From positions 313,161-377,160 of the forward strand of contig JH720317.1 in the NCBI GenBank assembly GCA_000231825.2: a stretch of DNA of 64,000 nucleotides, read 5' to 3'. The notes beneath the pieces were generated by a model. It did no database searches. It worked only from the letters and a program-made list of their open reading frames with translations, and was not told the DNA's origin. Of the stretch, positions 51,697 to 63,038 are shown in pieces. Position 1 is the first letter of the stretch; each line of letters begins with the position of its first letter. A program made the translations under genes and the position numbers. The DNA comes from Tetrahymena elliotti 4EA. Taxonomy: Eukaryota > Ciliophora > Oligohymenophorea > Hymenostomatida > Tetrahymenidae.

Positions 51697-52081
51697 CTGT
51701 ATTCATTATAATAATATTTAAAATATTTATTTTATGTCAATGATTTCTAATTTAATAAATAAACAAATAAAAATTTTCCAATGTTTGTTGTTTTATAATT
51801 ATTATTATTTCTTCCTCTTTACAATACTTAAGGAAAATAGTTATTTAGGTTTACAAAATGAATAAAGCCTTTACTCATTGAAATTTTAAGTTTTGATCGA
51901 ATCAATATTTAAAACAAATTTTCATACAAATGATAAAATACCTTTATGTCATAACAAAAATAAGCAATGTCATTTGAAAATAATTTGTTTTTTTAAAATT
52001 ATAGAAAATAAATTATTTCTTTTTGAAAATTTTCATTCTGATTCAATTAAAAAGATGTTGTTTTAAAAACTAATAAAAAAT
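51697..52081. other. intergenic, nothing seen
   Basis: AT-rich spacer between the coiled-coil gene and the tRNA pair. On the minus strand a T-run immediately after the tRNA-Glu 3' end would serve as the Pol III terminator. Confidence 0.6.
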
Positions 52082-52154
52082 TTCCCCCACCGGGACTTGA
52101 ACCCGGGTCTGAAGGGTGAAAACCTTCTATCCTAACCTGCTAGACTATAGGGGA
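52082..52154 (-). tRNA. tRNA-Glu (anticodon UUC), copy 1
   Basis: 73 nt without intron. Acceptor stem TCCCCTA pairs with TGGGGGA; the D arm has the Glu-like TAGTCTAGC...GTTAGGAT; the anticodon stem GAAGG/CCTTC closes loop TTTTCAC with TTC; the T arm is CCGGGTTCAAGTCCCGG (internal B box). An oligo-T tract (T6) follows. Identical to the copy at 58113-58185. Confidence 0.96.
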
Positions 52155-52363
52155 GACATGTTATTACACAAAATAATTTCACTTCTATCTTTATTTTCAA
52201 ATTCTAAATCCCAGCACCAATTCCAATTAGATTTTTTTTAAATATTTAGAGAATAAAATTAAAAATAATTGTTTAACACAAAGGCATTTTTTGAGTTAAA
52301 TTTAAAATAAAATGAAAATACTCTCTAAATTGTTAAAATATACTAAAGAAATATAAAAAAGTT

Positions 52364-52436
52364 AGCCCGCCGTGGGGCTCGAACCCACGACCACAAGATT
52401 AAGAGTCTTGCGCTCTACCGACTGAGCTAGGCGGGC
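52364..52436 (-). tRNA. tRNA-Lys (anticodon CUU), copy 1
   Basis: 73 nt without intron. Acceptor stem GCCCGCC pairs with GGCGGGC; A box TAGCTCAGTCGGTAGAGC; anticodon stem CAAGA/TCTTG closes loop CTCTTAA with CTT; T arm GTGGGTTCGAGCCCCAC. T6 follows the 3' end. Lies 209 bp upstream of the tRNA-Glu on the same strand. Identical to 58393-58465. Confidence 0.97.
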
Positions 52437-53240
52437 GGTACAATAAGTTAGGCTAAAATTACTAGGAACTGCTTTATTTTTTGATTTTTAGGAAATGTAA
52501 TATTTTTGTAAAACCGTTAAAAATTAATTAACTTTTTTGATTGTAGATTATATAATGTTTATGCAAAAATCAATGATTCATATCTAAATAATCAGTGTAA
52601 GCTTTGTTTAAAAACTAGATTAGATAGATTTTTAAGAAATTATTTAAAACTCATCAAATGTAGATTTTGGTTCTGGTTTTAAGTCTAAAATGAAAGCAAA
52701 TATTATTTTTTTGGACTTCAAGTAAACAAGGTGCATGAATTCCTCTGAACACAAATTAAAAATGTGGAAATAAGCTAAGATCTGAGAATTTAGATTCTTG
52801 CTTGTAAAGTTCATGAATTCGCATAAAATATTAGCTCCAGTAGATATATAGTAATTGAATGATATTTATTGCTATAAAAATTGAGCAGGTAATTATGCGA
52901 AATAATTATAAAATTCTATGACTTATGAATTTTTTAGACAAGAACAAATAAATTAAATTGTTAATAAACTAATATTATATTCAGTAGATAGATTTTAGAT
53001 TTTTCGACATTCCTTTTATTTAAAATGCAAAATTAACACTATATTTTCATAAATAAGAATGCGAATTACATTACATATACGATTTATTTTAGTAATTTAT
53101 ATCTAACTATAACATTAGATACTCCTAATTATTTTAATAATATTTAATAAAAAGGTCAGCAAAAAAAAAACAAATAAAAAAACAAACACAATTAAAAATA
53201 CTATATAGAAGTAGATTTTACATAACTTTTAGTTTACATT
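52437..53240. other. spacer between tRNA-Lys and calpain-like gene
   Basis: AT-rich, apart from the open minus-strand frame described at 52578-52814. Confidence 0.45.
52578..52814 (-). CDS. possible small protein (start uncertain)
   Basis: From ATG 52814 the frame gives 78 residues to TGA 52580-52578: MNFTSKNLNSQILAYFHIFN, then LCSEEFMHLVYLKSKKIIFA, FILDLKPEPKSTFDEF and a short tail. Composition is convincingly protein-like. The same frame is open upstream to about 53055 (QFLQQQISFNYYISTGANIL) without an ATG, so a spliced first exon is possible. No family recognised. Confidence 0.35.
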
Positions 53241-55676
53241 ATGGGTGGCGCAGTTTCTAATTGCTCTTGCTAAGCAGAATCAAGAACTCAAGATTTTGGT
53301 TCATCTAACATGAATCCTAAAGTATCTGCCTACAATTCTCATCAAGAAGATTAACAACTACATGAAGAAAAGATTTATAAGGCTGACCCTTAGATCATTA
53401 TTACTTAGGCAGTAGCTCCTCCTCCACCTCCTTCTGGACCAAAAATCTATGAATTCATCAACAGCTATTCTCAAAGAAGATTTTAATAAGTTTAGAGTGA
53501 GCTCAAGGAAAACTAGCTCTTTTTTGACAGCGAATTTCCTCCTTCTTTAGACTCTCTTACCAAGAATTCTACCTAATTTCCAGAGGCGATTAACCTCGAA
53601 TGGCGTCGTCTGAATCAAATTTTCACAAAGGAAAAGATTCTGATTGATCCTTCTCAACAAATAAAAATAAATACTTCTTCTTCTCTTCTTGGTTAACATT
53701 ATGCCCTTTCATTTGCTATGGGAGTTTTAGGTTTTCACTCTGAGTTGATTAAATTACTTTTTGAAATGGAAGAATTTAACGAAAAAGGAGTTTATAGTGT
53801 CTGGCTCAATTTTAATGGAGATTGGAAAGAAATGATCATAGACGACTAATTGCCTTGCCTAAACTCAAAGAGTATTCCAGCTTTCATAAAACCTCAAGGA
53901 TTGAGTTCTAGTGGATCTTCAACATCTCCAGCTACTAAATTTGAAATATGGGCACCTCTTATTGAAAAGGCCTATGCTAAATTATACTAATCATATGATA
54001 AACTAGATATAGGAACTCCAGAATAAATAATCACAGATTTGACTGGATCACCATATAAGAATGCTTAGACAGTTGATGATAAAATAGCTTGGAAATTCAT
54101 TACTTCCAACTTAGAAAAAAAGTACATCCTAACTGGAACTCCCAAACAGCCAACTTCTTCTACTCTGACTGTAACATCTACAAATAATGTTTAGGCTTCT
54201 CCATAAAAAGAATAATCTGAGTAGAGCAAACAAACTATGGCAAAGTTTGTAGAGATTATTGATGCTAAAGAAGTTGAAGTAAACAATTTTATCAGGGAAA
54301 GAATTGTTAAAATTAGAAATCCTCTAGGACCTTGTGAATGGAAGGGTGATTGGAGTGCTAATTCTTCAAAATGGACACCTCAAATAAGAGAAAAGATAGA
54401 AACTGCAGAGGAAGATATCTTGAATTAGAATCATAGCCAAACAGACTAAAATGTAACTTGGATGCCTTTAGAGAGCTTCTGCAGCATGTATTAATATATC
54501 TACTGCAATTATATTAATCATAATTATTAGTTCTTCTCAAGAAATATCATTCCTTTTGCTCGTTCTAGTTTGCCTTAAAATAACGAATTAAGAAACAGTG
54601 GGATATTCAATCAAAATAAATTGTATATTATCCCAATTGAAGTAAAAGAAGATAATACTCATTTATTTATTCAATACCACTTAGCAGATAAAAGAACATT
54701 TTATAAGCAAAAAGGTAGTTTATCTGATAACCAATAAAAGAATAATGCTTTATAATACCCTCCTGTCAACTTTTTCTTATTCAAAGGAGATGAAGAAAAA
54801 GTTACAGAGTACATGAGAGAGGAATATTTCTATGAAAGAAATGGGTGCATTGAGAATACATTTAGTAAAGGAAGTTATCTAGCAATATTAAATGTGAAAT
54901 GGGGTTCAAAAGAAGAATCTAAAAATGGATTATAAATTTCTACTTATAGCAGCAAGAGAGTTGAGATCAAAGAGCATTTGACAGATCAAAATAAAATAGA
55001 TAATGCTATTGATCAATGCTTAATGAATATCCCACCAATAATGAGTAAAAACATTCATAAATATCCAGAAGATCCTGACCACTTAGAAAGATTCCATAAT
55101 GTAGCTCTAGGATATTCTTACTATGTATACACTAACAGAAGCTAATCAACATCATTAAAAGAAACAGGAGTCATGACTGATAGAAAATTCTTAACTATCT
55201 GCTACCCTCAAACAAACTCAGACACATTTACTATTGAGGTAAAGCCATTAGAAAGATAAATAGTAAAGTATACCATTGATCCTGAAGGATTAGGATTATA
55301 CTAGGGTAACCTTTAGCATCACACTATATTTATCTTTAGTAATGAAGATCTTTACCCTTTAATAAAAGGTGATTTAGCTAACAAATAATATTAAGTTGTT
55401 GGTGGTTAACAAACTGAAGTAGAATTTTATCAGCATTTATTCCAAGGAGGACTCGCAATCTTTTTCTTAAATAACAGCAACAAAACCTATTGTGAAGAAT
55501 TTAAGGTTGAATTGCACAATCTTGGACCTACCAATGATGGTTATACTTCAAATTAACAAATATCAATTTAGGTAGCCCCAAAAAGAACTAAATTATTTGT
55601 TTTCCCTCAAATAGACCCAGTTATCAAACCATCTTTTAAGTTCTCTTCTATATCAAAGAGTATGAAAACAGATTGA
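53241..55676 (+). CDS. calpain-like protein lacking catalytic Cys and His
   Basis: Single exon, 811 residues. The N-terminus MGGAVSNCSC fits an N-myristoylation site (Gly2, Ser6) next to palmitoylatable Cys residues, so membrane attachment is likely. A Pro-rich patch AVAPPPPPSGP follows. The calpain (family C2) protease core spans about 100-400: FFDSEFPPSLDSL, LLGQHYALSFAMGVL, VYSVWLNFNGDWKEMIIDDQ, FEIWAPLIEKAYAKLYQSYD and RNPLGPCEWKGDWSANSSKW. In active calpains the first core motif reads G-D-C-W; here it is G151-Q-H-Y, so the nucleophile is gone. Where HAY should stand, the sequence reads MAK; only Asn360 of the triad remains, within RNPLG instead of RNPWG. Two beta-rich C2-like/domain-III stretches (about 480-800) follow. 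Best read as a non-proteolytic, membrane-bound scaffold; intact frame argues against a pseudogene. Confidence 0.9.
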
Positions 55677-56443
55677 ACATTTTAATACAAATTTAAAATA
55701 AAAAGATATAATAACTTTCATAAATATTTACATTTAACACTTATTCAATTACTTTGTACTGCAAAAATTTACTTTATAATTCCAAATATACTCCTTTTCA
55801 TATTCTTTCTAAAGCCAAATTTAATCTTTTCTTATATATTTTAACTATTTATAGATATATTACCACAAATATCTTTTTAAAATAACCTAGGTTCAAGATT
55901 TTCTACAAATTATTTTTTAAGAATTTTAATTGATTAATAAAATTTGAATAAATCAGCTCATCAAATCTTTAAAAACAACCCTACCATTTTTAATATTTAA
56001 TTTAATAGAAAGAATTGAAAATGTGTGTATATTTGTACTATTTTTTAAATTAATAAAAAATATGATGGATATTTATAATTAGTATTTAAATTATAAAATA
56101 TTTGTAAAACACTAAAAAGGTAATAGTATACTTAAAGATGCATCATATAAAACAATAAAAATGTTTGGTTTAGTGTATGTACATAAGAAGTAAGTATCTT
56201 TTACCACAAATTTAGTATGGCAAAACAAAAAATAAAATAGGCTGAAATCAAGAAAAGAAATAGATATCCTTATCATTCATTACCTAAAAAAAGATTTCAG
56301 TCTATTAAAAATATGTGAATTTGTGAATAATTTACATTATACTATCAAATTATAGAAGAAGAAGAGCATATTAAATAGAAAATCAAGCAAAATTCAATTA
56401 ATTAATTAATTAAAAATTAATAATAGCTAATTCAATTAAAGGA
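55677..56443. other. intergenic with chance-like open frames
   Basis: An ATG at 56161 opens a long plus-strand frame (MFGLVYVHKKQVSFTTNLVW...) that runs into the Cys-rich gene in another frame; another ATG at 56217 gives a 33-residue basic peptide. Both illustrate how common TGA-free runs are here; neither is called. Confidence 0.4.
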
Positions 56444-56842
56444 ATGAACAAATTGGTTTTATCTGCTCTTGTTTTCTCTCTTTTCTTTTCCTAAACTTTG
56501 TGCTAATAACCTTGTTTAGAAAGTTGCAATACCCTTTATACTGGTTGCGTAAAACAATCTAAGAATTTCTTAGATTATTAACAAAACAATAAGTGTTAAG
56601 GAAAGAAACTAGCTTGCCAATAATTATGTGGAGTGGAAGAATTCTAAGAAAATACAGAAAATGTTGAAAGCAAATAAATTTTGACAGATAGTTCAAAAGA
56701 ATACAATATGATGTAATGTCTAGGCCAATGTAAGAAAGATATGTTTAAATGCCAAATAGGATGCAAAAGTTTAGGTGCTAAATGCAACTTTGATTGCGAT
56801 TCAACATACAGAAATTGTTTAGTTGTATAATGTCAATCTTGA
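56444..56842 (+). CDS. small secreted Cys-rich protein (paralog 1)
   Basis: 132 residues with a clear signal peptide (MNKLVLSALVFSLFFSQTLC) and no other hydrophobic segment. The mature part has regularly spaced Cys pairs: CLESC, CQQLC, CLGQC, then MFKCQIGCKS, KCNFDC and NCLVVQC near the end. Spacing is shared with the gene at 59763-60164, so disulfides are expected to define the fold. I do not recognise the family; secreted or stored granule-type proteins of ciliates are one possibility. The two genes also share 3' flanking sequence (TATTAAGTAACAAATTT ... TCAGGCTA), showing they arose by segmental duplication. Start chosen for the signal peptide. Confidence 0.82.
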
Positions 56843-58112
56843 AGAGAAAAGATAAAATTTGAGTAAATAAGATGAAAATATAATTAAAAATATGGTTAAC
56901 AAATAATCTATATAAACAAATAAATAAACTTTAATTGAGTTTGAAAACATTTTAAAAACTTGCATAATAGCATTAAATGTTATAAGTAAAACTTGTTTCA
57001 AATTGAAAGAAAATATATATTAAGTAACAAATTTTATATTGAAAATTATTTATTTAAATGTCAGGCTAATATCAAACAAATATTCATCTATTTATTGACC
57101 CTATTACCTCAATTTAATATCTAATTCCATGCAAAACAATTTTTCAAATCAAAATCATAGATTACACATTTAAAAGTTTATCTCTAATCGAATAAAATCA
57201 ATTAAACCAAATATCATTTTTTATTTTTTGCACTTAAATTTTTTACCCAACTAACTCTGTTTCAAAAAATTTGTAATTTGATTTCACATTTATTTCATAC
57301 ATTCTTTCATGAAACAATGCAGAAACAAAAGTAAGTAAGTACCAAAAAATTAGATAAATGAATTAAGTAAATCGAACAAGATCTTTAAGATTTACAGTTG
57401 ATATTTTTTCTAAATTTTAGAATGAAAATCTCAAAATATTTTTAAAAATATCCAAATTTATTCTGACTCACAATTTATTTTCATTCGATTTTTCTTATTT
57501 TAATGATTTTATATTAAGTGATTAAATATCTTAATAAGCCATAAAAATTTCATAAATACCTTTCTTCATAAACTTTTTTTGGCTAAAGTAAAGTTTTAGC
57601 TTACTTCTAATTTTGATCTTCTTTAAATACCAAATTATTTAATATTACTCAATTTACCAAATATTCCTCTTCAAATCAAATTCACAATTCCAAAATTTGT
57701 TTTCCTCATTTAAATTTTTTCAAAGATATCACCATAATATTTTTAATTTATTATTATAGAAAGAATCGCTAATATCGAACATGAGAATAATCTAATTATT
57801 TTAACTGTATTAAATGAAAAAACATTCAAAATATATTAATTTGATTTCTATTTAGAATAAACTAATTGTTATTTTAATTTCATCAATTTAATTTCTATTT
57901 TCATTTACAAATACTATTTTAGTCTTTTTATTTCAATTATTATTTTATTAAAGGATATGAAAACATTGTTATAGAAGAATGATAATAATACATTATTATT
58001 TAAATTAATTTTATCAAAAGGAATTTTAATAAATTAATTTATCAAAAGGAATTTTAATAAATTAATTTTCTTATTTATCAATAAAAAACAAAGAAAAGAT
58101 AGAAAAAAATAT
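56843..58112. other. intergenic with duplicated 3' flank and a short tandem repeat
   Basis: The first 230 bases resemble the flank after the second Cys-rich gene (60165-60420). At 58012-58067 a 28-bp unit (TATCAAAAGGAATTTTAATA plus AATTAATT) is repeated twice. No gene seen. Confidence 0.6.
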
Positions 58113-58185
58113 TTCCCCCACCGGGACTTGAACCCGGGTCTGAAGGGTGAAAACCTTCTATCCTAACCTGCTAGACTATAGGGGA
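58113..58185 (-). tRNA. tRNA-Glu (anticodon UUC), copy 2
   Basis: Same 73 bases as 52082-52154, with the same stems and TTC anticodon. A T7 tract downstream on the transcribed strand is the likely Pol III terminator. Immediate 5' flank GTCTCC is shared with copy 1, the rest of the flank is different. Confidence 0.96.
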
Positions 58186-58392
58186 GACATGATATTAAAT
58201 GAAATTATTGAAATAACTTTCAAAGATTTCAACTTCTCAAATTTAAATTAAATGAAGTATTTTATTTAAATTGTTGATTTTGACAAAAACCTTTGTTAAT
58301 ATAAAATAAAAAAACTTAAATGACAAATTTCCGTTCTTGAATCATTTCTAAAAAGTAAAATTAACTCTAAGTTTATTAAAAAAAAAAAGATT

Positions 58393-58465
58393 AGCCCGCC
58401 GTGGGGCTCGAACCCACGACCACAAGATTAAGAGTCTTGCGCTCTACCGACTGAGCTAGGCGGGC
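58393..58465 (-). tRNA. tRNA-Lys (anticodon CUU), copy 2
   Basis: Identical over 73 bases to 52364-52436; a long T tract follows. It lies 207 bp upstream of the tRNA-Glu copy, nearly the same spacing as in the first pair (209 bp). Confidence 0.97.
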
Positions 58466-59762
58466 GGTATAATAGAGAATAAAAAAATAAAAAATAACTT
58501 CGTTATCTTTTAGTTTTTGTGCTAAAATTTTTTCAAACTAAAAAGAAATCTTTCTTGATTAATTTTTTGAAAATAAAATCAAAAAATAATAAAATTAAAA
58601 ATTATTAAAAATCTTATTGTGTTGATTTAATGGAAATAAATATCCTGAAAAACATAAAAATTTATTTAAAATTATACTCTAAAATATTGTCTTGGTTTAC
58701 ATTTTCAAACTTAGTTTTCCTTCATAAAGCACTAAAACATAAAAACTTCAGAAATTAGAAAAAAATTTTCCTCAATCAAGGATTTTATGAAGAATATCTT
58801 TGAGTAATTTCTCTTGACATTTTTACTCGTTTTTTAATCTAACAGTGATGATCTTTGTTGATTAATATTTCTTCATTAAAACTATTTAAAATTACCAACT
58901 TAAAAAATTCATACAAATAAAATAATTAACTTTTTAAACTTAAATGAAATCTAATTCAAAACAAATCATATTTGGTTGAGGTTGATTTTAAAAACTTTGC
59001 ACTTTTAAAATAATTAGATATTTTTAAAATTTTAAATTGGAAAAATACAATTTTTTTTCATTATATTATTGATAATTTGATTTAATCTAAAGTTATTTAA
59101 AATCATCATTTTACTCTCAAAATATAATAAAAAATAAATTAAAATAGAAAGAAATATATAATTTGAGTAAAAAATTACATCTGGAAAAGAAAAAAATGAA
59201 ATAAGCTTGATAATTTATTCGTTTTTTTAATTTGAAATTAAATTTATTTTTAATATCTGTGATACTAAAAAACAATAATTTTTTTAATTGTAACCATGGG
59301 TGTTATTTTCTGATTATTTTTTTAGTTGATGTTAAGTACTAGTATTCTTTTATTATTATTCGCACTATGTTAGGTCTATTTTGAGAGACTATTACCTGTT
59401 TGAATCGACTTAAGACTTATTTTGGAGAAAATTTATATAAAGAAATATAATCAACTTCGTCATCAACATTTTGGATGTATATTTTTGATGCAAAATGCAA
59501 AAGAATATTTTACTCCCCACAAAATATATTACATTAGAATAGTTGGAAAGTTTTAAGTAATTAACAAGAAGGTAGGTAAGGTAGTTCATATTAAATGAAT
59601 GAATTTCTTCTATTGGCTCTAAAAGAATTTCACATACCCAATTTTTTTATAAATAATTGTTATGCATCGAATAATTAGAAAAGAACTAGCTTTTTCACTT
59701 TCACTGTAACTCAAATAATTAAACAAAAATAATAAAAAGAAAAAATTGCACAGATTAAAACA
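58466..59762. other. intergenic; long open frame leads into the next gene
   Basis: AT-rich to about 59280. From 59383 the frame is free of TGA into the Cys-rich gene (for example STFWMYIFDAKCKRIFYSPQ and FLLLALKEFHIPNFFINNCY), but the signal peptide of that gene begins at an internal Met, so this is more likely leader sequence than coding. Confidence 0.4.
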
Positions 59763-60164
59763 ATGAAGAAACTATTAATTATATTTATTTTTGCTGCTAT
59801 TTTCACTCAATAATCTAAAGCTGAAGCTAATGATGATTGTCTATAAACCTGTAACATCTCCCATATACAATGTATTGGTCAATAAGAAAAATTTAATGAC
59901 TACATGATTAGAAAGTAATGTGAAGGCTAAAGAAGTGTCTGCCATAAATAATGCAAAGTTTTAAATTCTGATTTTGATGTCTAAGATCAAATCATGAATA
60001 ATATATTAAAGGCTAAATATGATGATGACGATTTCGGCTGCTAAGATAATTGTAAAAAATCTATGTTCAAATGCTAGATTAATTGCAAAACTCAAGGACC
60101 TAAATGCAACTTAGATTGCGAAGTAAAATATAGAACATGTCTTTCAGTTACTTGCTAACAATGA
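59763..60164 (+). CDS. small secreted Cys-rich protein (paralog 2)
   Basis: 133 residues: signal peptide (MKKLLIIFIFAAIFTQQSKA), an acidic start of the mature chain (EANDD), then Cys pairs CLQTC, CEGQRSVCHKQC, CQDNC, and MFKCQINCKTQGPKCNLDC followed by RTCLSVTC. Cys positions match the paralog at 56444-56842 almost one to one, and MFKCQI-x-CK, KCN-x-DC are shared outright; the stretch between the third and fourth pair is diverged and carries a DDDD run. Presumably exported and disulfide-bonded; function unknown. Confidence 0.82.
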
Positions 60165-63038
60165 AAAAACTCTAGCTATATATAGATTGAATATGAACTA
60201 ATAAATAAAAGAATATATCTTTAATAAAATATTATCTATAAAATATATATAAATAAACGATTAATGAATATATAGATAAATTGTTAACAAAATAAACAGT
60301 CTAATACATTGTCATTGTCAAACAATTATTGTATTCCCTAAAAATTAAATTTTATATTAAGTAACAAATTTCTTTTCAAAACTTATTTGAATTTCAGGCT
60401 ATTAATTTTATGATTTTGATCACAATTTATTCAGATCTATTCTTTTTACCTTTTATTTGCTTTGTTTGTAATTTGAAATACACAAATTTAGAAATAAATC
60501 AACTCAACTCAAATCAATTTTATAACTTTTATATGAAATCCTGATTACACTTACATTTATTAATTCTTTTCAAAACAGATAAATAGATAAATACAGATAG
60601 ATTCTCATTCTTCATTCAAATAATTCAAGAGTTAAATCAGTTAAGTATAATTAATGAATTAATTCATTTGTTCAAATTCTACCAATCTGGGCTAGATCTT
60701 TTAAATTTTAATATCTTTCTCTGAAAATAAACTAATCTGATCTGTAAATTAAAAAAGTCTTTACTAAAATCGAAACTACTTATATTATTTGCTTAACTTT
60801 TCTAACTTTGTTTATCTAGTGGCAGAAACTGTTAATTTATTAACCACTAGATAATATTATTTAATTTACATTAGATCAAAATAAAATTCATTGCATTTAT
60901 TTTGTTAGGAGTAAATTGTAAAATAATTTAGTATTTTACTTGTCAAACAAAAATACCATAAGTTTCTTTATTAAACATTCTTTTGGTATTAAACAAGAAC
61001 TTTTTTATTTGCTTAATTTATTCCCTTTTCAAACATAATTTATTGTTAATGTGAAGATTAATTTATTAATAAATAAAGTAAATTTCTATTATTATTGAGT
61101 AATAAATAGTGTTTAAATATAATAATTGTTTAATTTATGAGAATTTACATATTAATTTATTTCTCTTGAACATATAGCTTTCTTTGTTTCATTTTATTTT
61201 AAAAATTAAAATATAATTTTTTTAAGTTTTTCAATCAATTTAAAAAGCTTTTTATATACTGTAGTAACACTATTATAAAACTCAAAGATGTTGATATTAG
61301 TTTTTGAAGATAATGCATTAGAAAAATGTTTAAAATGGTTAAAATTTTAAGTAATTTAGTGTAGATTATTGAAAAATTACTGTAAACATAAATTGAGCAA
61401 AAGTTATGTTTGAATAAATGTTTTATAAAAATTCAATAAGTGTGGATTCAATTTTTATAAGATATTTCAAGACTTTAATTCTTTCTATTTATTGGTATTG
61501 TTTAATACTTAAAAAGAATTTTAAAATTTAAATTTAATATAATAAGCTTTTGATAAAATTCAAATATTTTTGAAAAGATATTTTATTTCAAAAAAATAAA
61601 AAGCTATCTATTTTATTTATTTAGATTATCTTCGCATTCAAAAATTATATTTAGATATTTTTTAAAGCTAAAAAGTTGAATTTCTGATTGAATTAATTTA
61701 TTTTTAATAAATGCAATATTTGGCTTAATTTATGGTTCTAAATAAATATTTTGAAATAATTAATTAATATTTTTTTCTGCGTATTAAAATGGAGTGTTTT
61801 GAAACCAAAATCAATAAAAATTAGTGTACTTTAAAAATAAGAAAAAGGGATTAAAATTATTTAGTAGATTTATCAAATAAAATACTACATAAATAAATAT
61901 ATTTTTATGGACATACTCTTATACTGTTGCCAATATTTTTATAGAGTGAAATTAGATGTAACAAATAAATTTACACGCAGTTAAGAAAAGGTGTTTGTTC
62001 ATAAAGATTGATTTTCAATTTAGATTCTTTACTTGTATACCTTTCTAATAGTTTGCTCGTTTTTTTGTTTGTTTGTTTGTTTGTTATTGGTTTTGATCAA
62101 ATAAATAAGTGAAACAAATTGTAAAGAAATAAAATATTTATCCAGGTAAAGAAATATTAAGAAAATTGGTTATTAAGTAAGTAATTAAGTTAATAAATAG
62201 ATTGCTGAAAATACCATTGTTTGCTTAATGGTATTATCTATTTATTTAATAGTTTCTTGACCATTAAATATTTAGCTATCTGAAAAGATTTTAGAGCTCG
62301 GATTTTTTTTGCATACAAAATTATGATTGATTTGCTTTCATCAAAAAAAGCAATTTGTTAATTAATAATTAAACTAAATTCAAAAATTTAAGATTAAGAT
62401 ATTTTGGTGCGAGCAAAGGCTGTCTACAATTTTTTTCTGGTCAAAAATAATTAGACGCCTTGAGAATAAATAATTCATATAAATTAAAGATTTTTTTGTT
62501 TGTGTTTTTTTTTGTTTGTTTGTTTGCTTTTTTATTGTTTTTAATTTTAAGAGTTTGAAAGATATTTTATTAATTTTTAAAAGATATCATGAGATATGTT
62601 TTCTATGAATATAGAAATCCCTTTTTTGATAGATTAAAAAAATAATCAGATTATCTATCTCATATTTATTGTGTTTCTGATTAAAATCTTATGTTTTTAT
62701 TAGTATTCCTAAATAAATGTGTTTATTATTATTATTAATATGATAATTGATTAATTATAAAGGATATTTTCTTTGTTATTAGCAATTTAATCTTAATTTG
62801 TATTGCCTTTTTTTAATGTTTTTTACCTAAGAAATGTATTTATTGACTGGTTGATTGATTGGTAGGTTGATGATTAATCTTCATTTTTATTAAATAAGTT
62901 AACTTAAATAAGAAATTTAAAGAAGTGTTCAGCTTGTTAATCTTGTAAAAGCATGCTTCTGATAAAGTACCACTCTTTTTTCATTTTTTGAATCTATGTG
63001 AATCACAAAGAAAAGTGGTATATGAAGTGTTTAAGTGC
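60165..63038. other. long intergenic region, nothing certain
   Basis: AT-rich. The first 250 bases are the duplicated 3' flank mentioned above. Short GTTT repeats lie at about 62066-62085 and 62510-62528. No gene, RNA or element recognised. Confidence 0.5.

Noticed and set aside
59383..59762. N-terminal extension of Cys-rich paralog 2
   Set aside because: A good signal peptide begins at Met 59763, as in paralog 1; signal peptides must be N-terminal.
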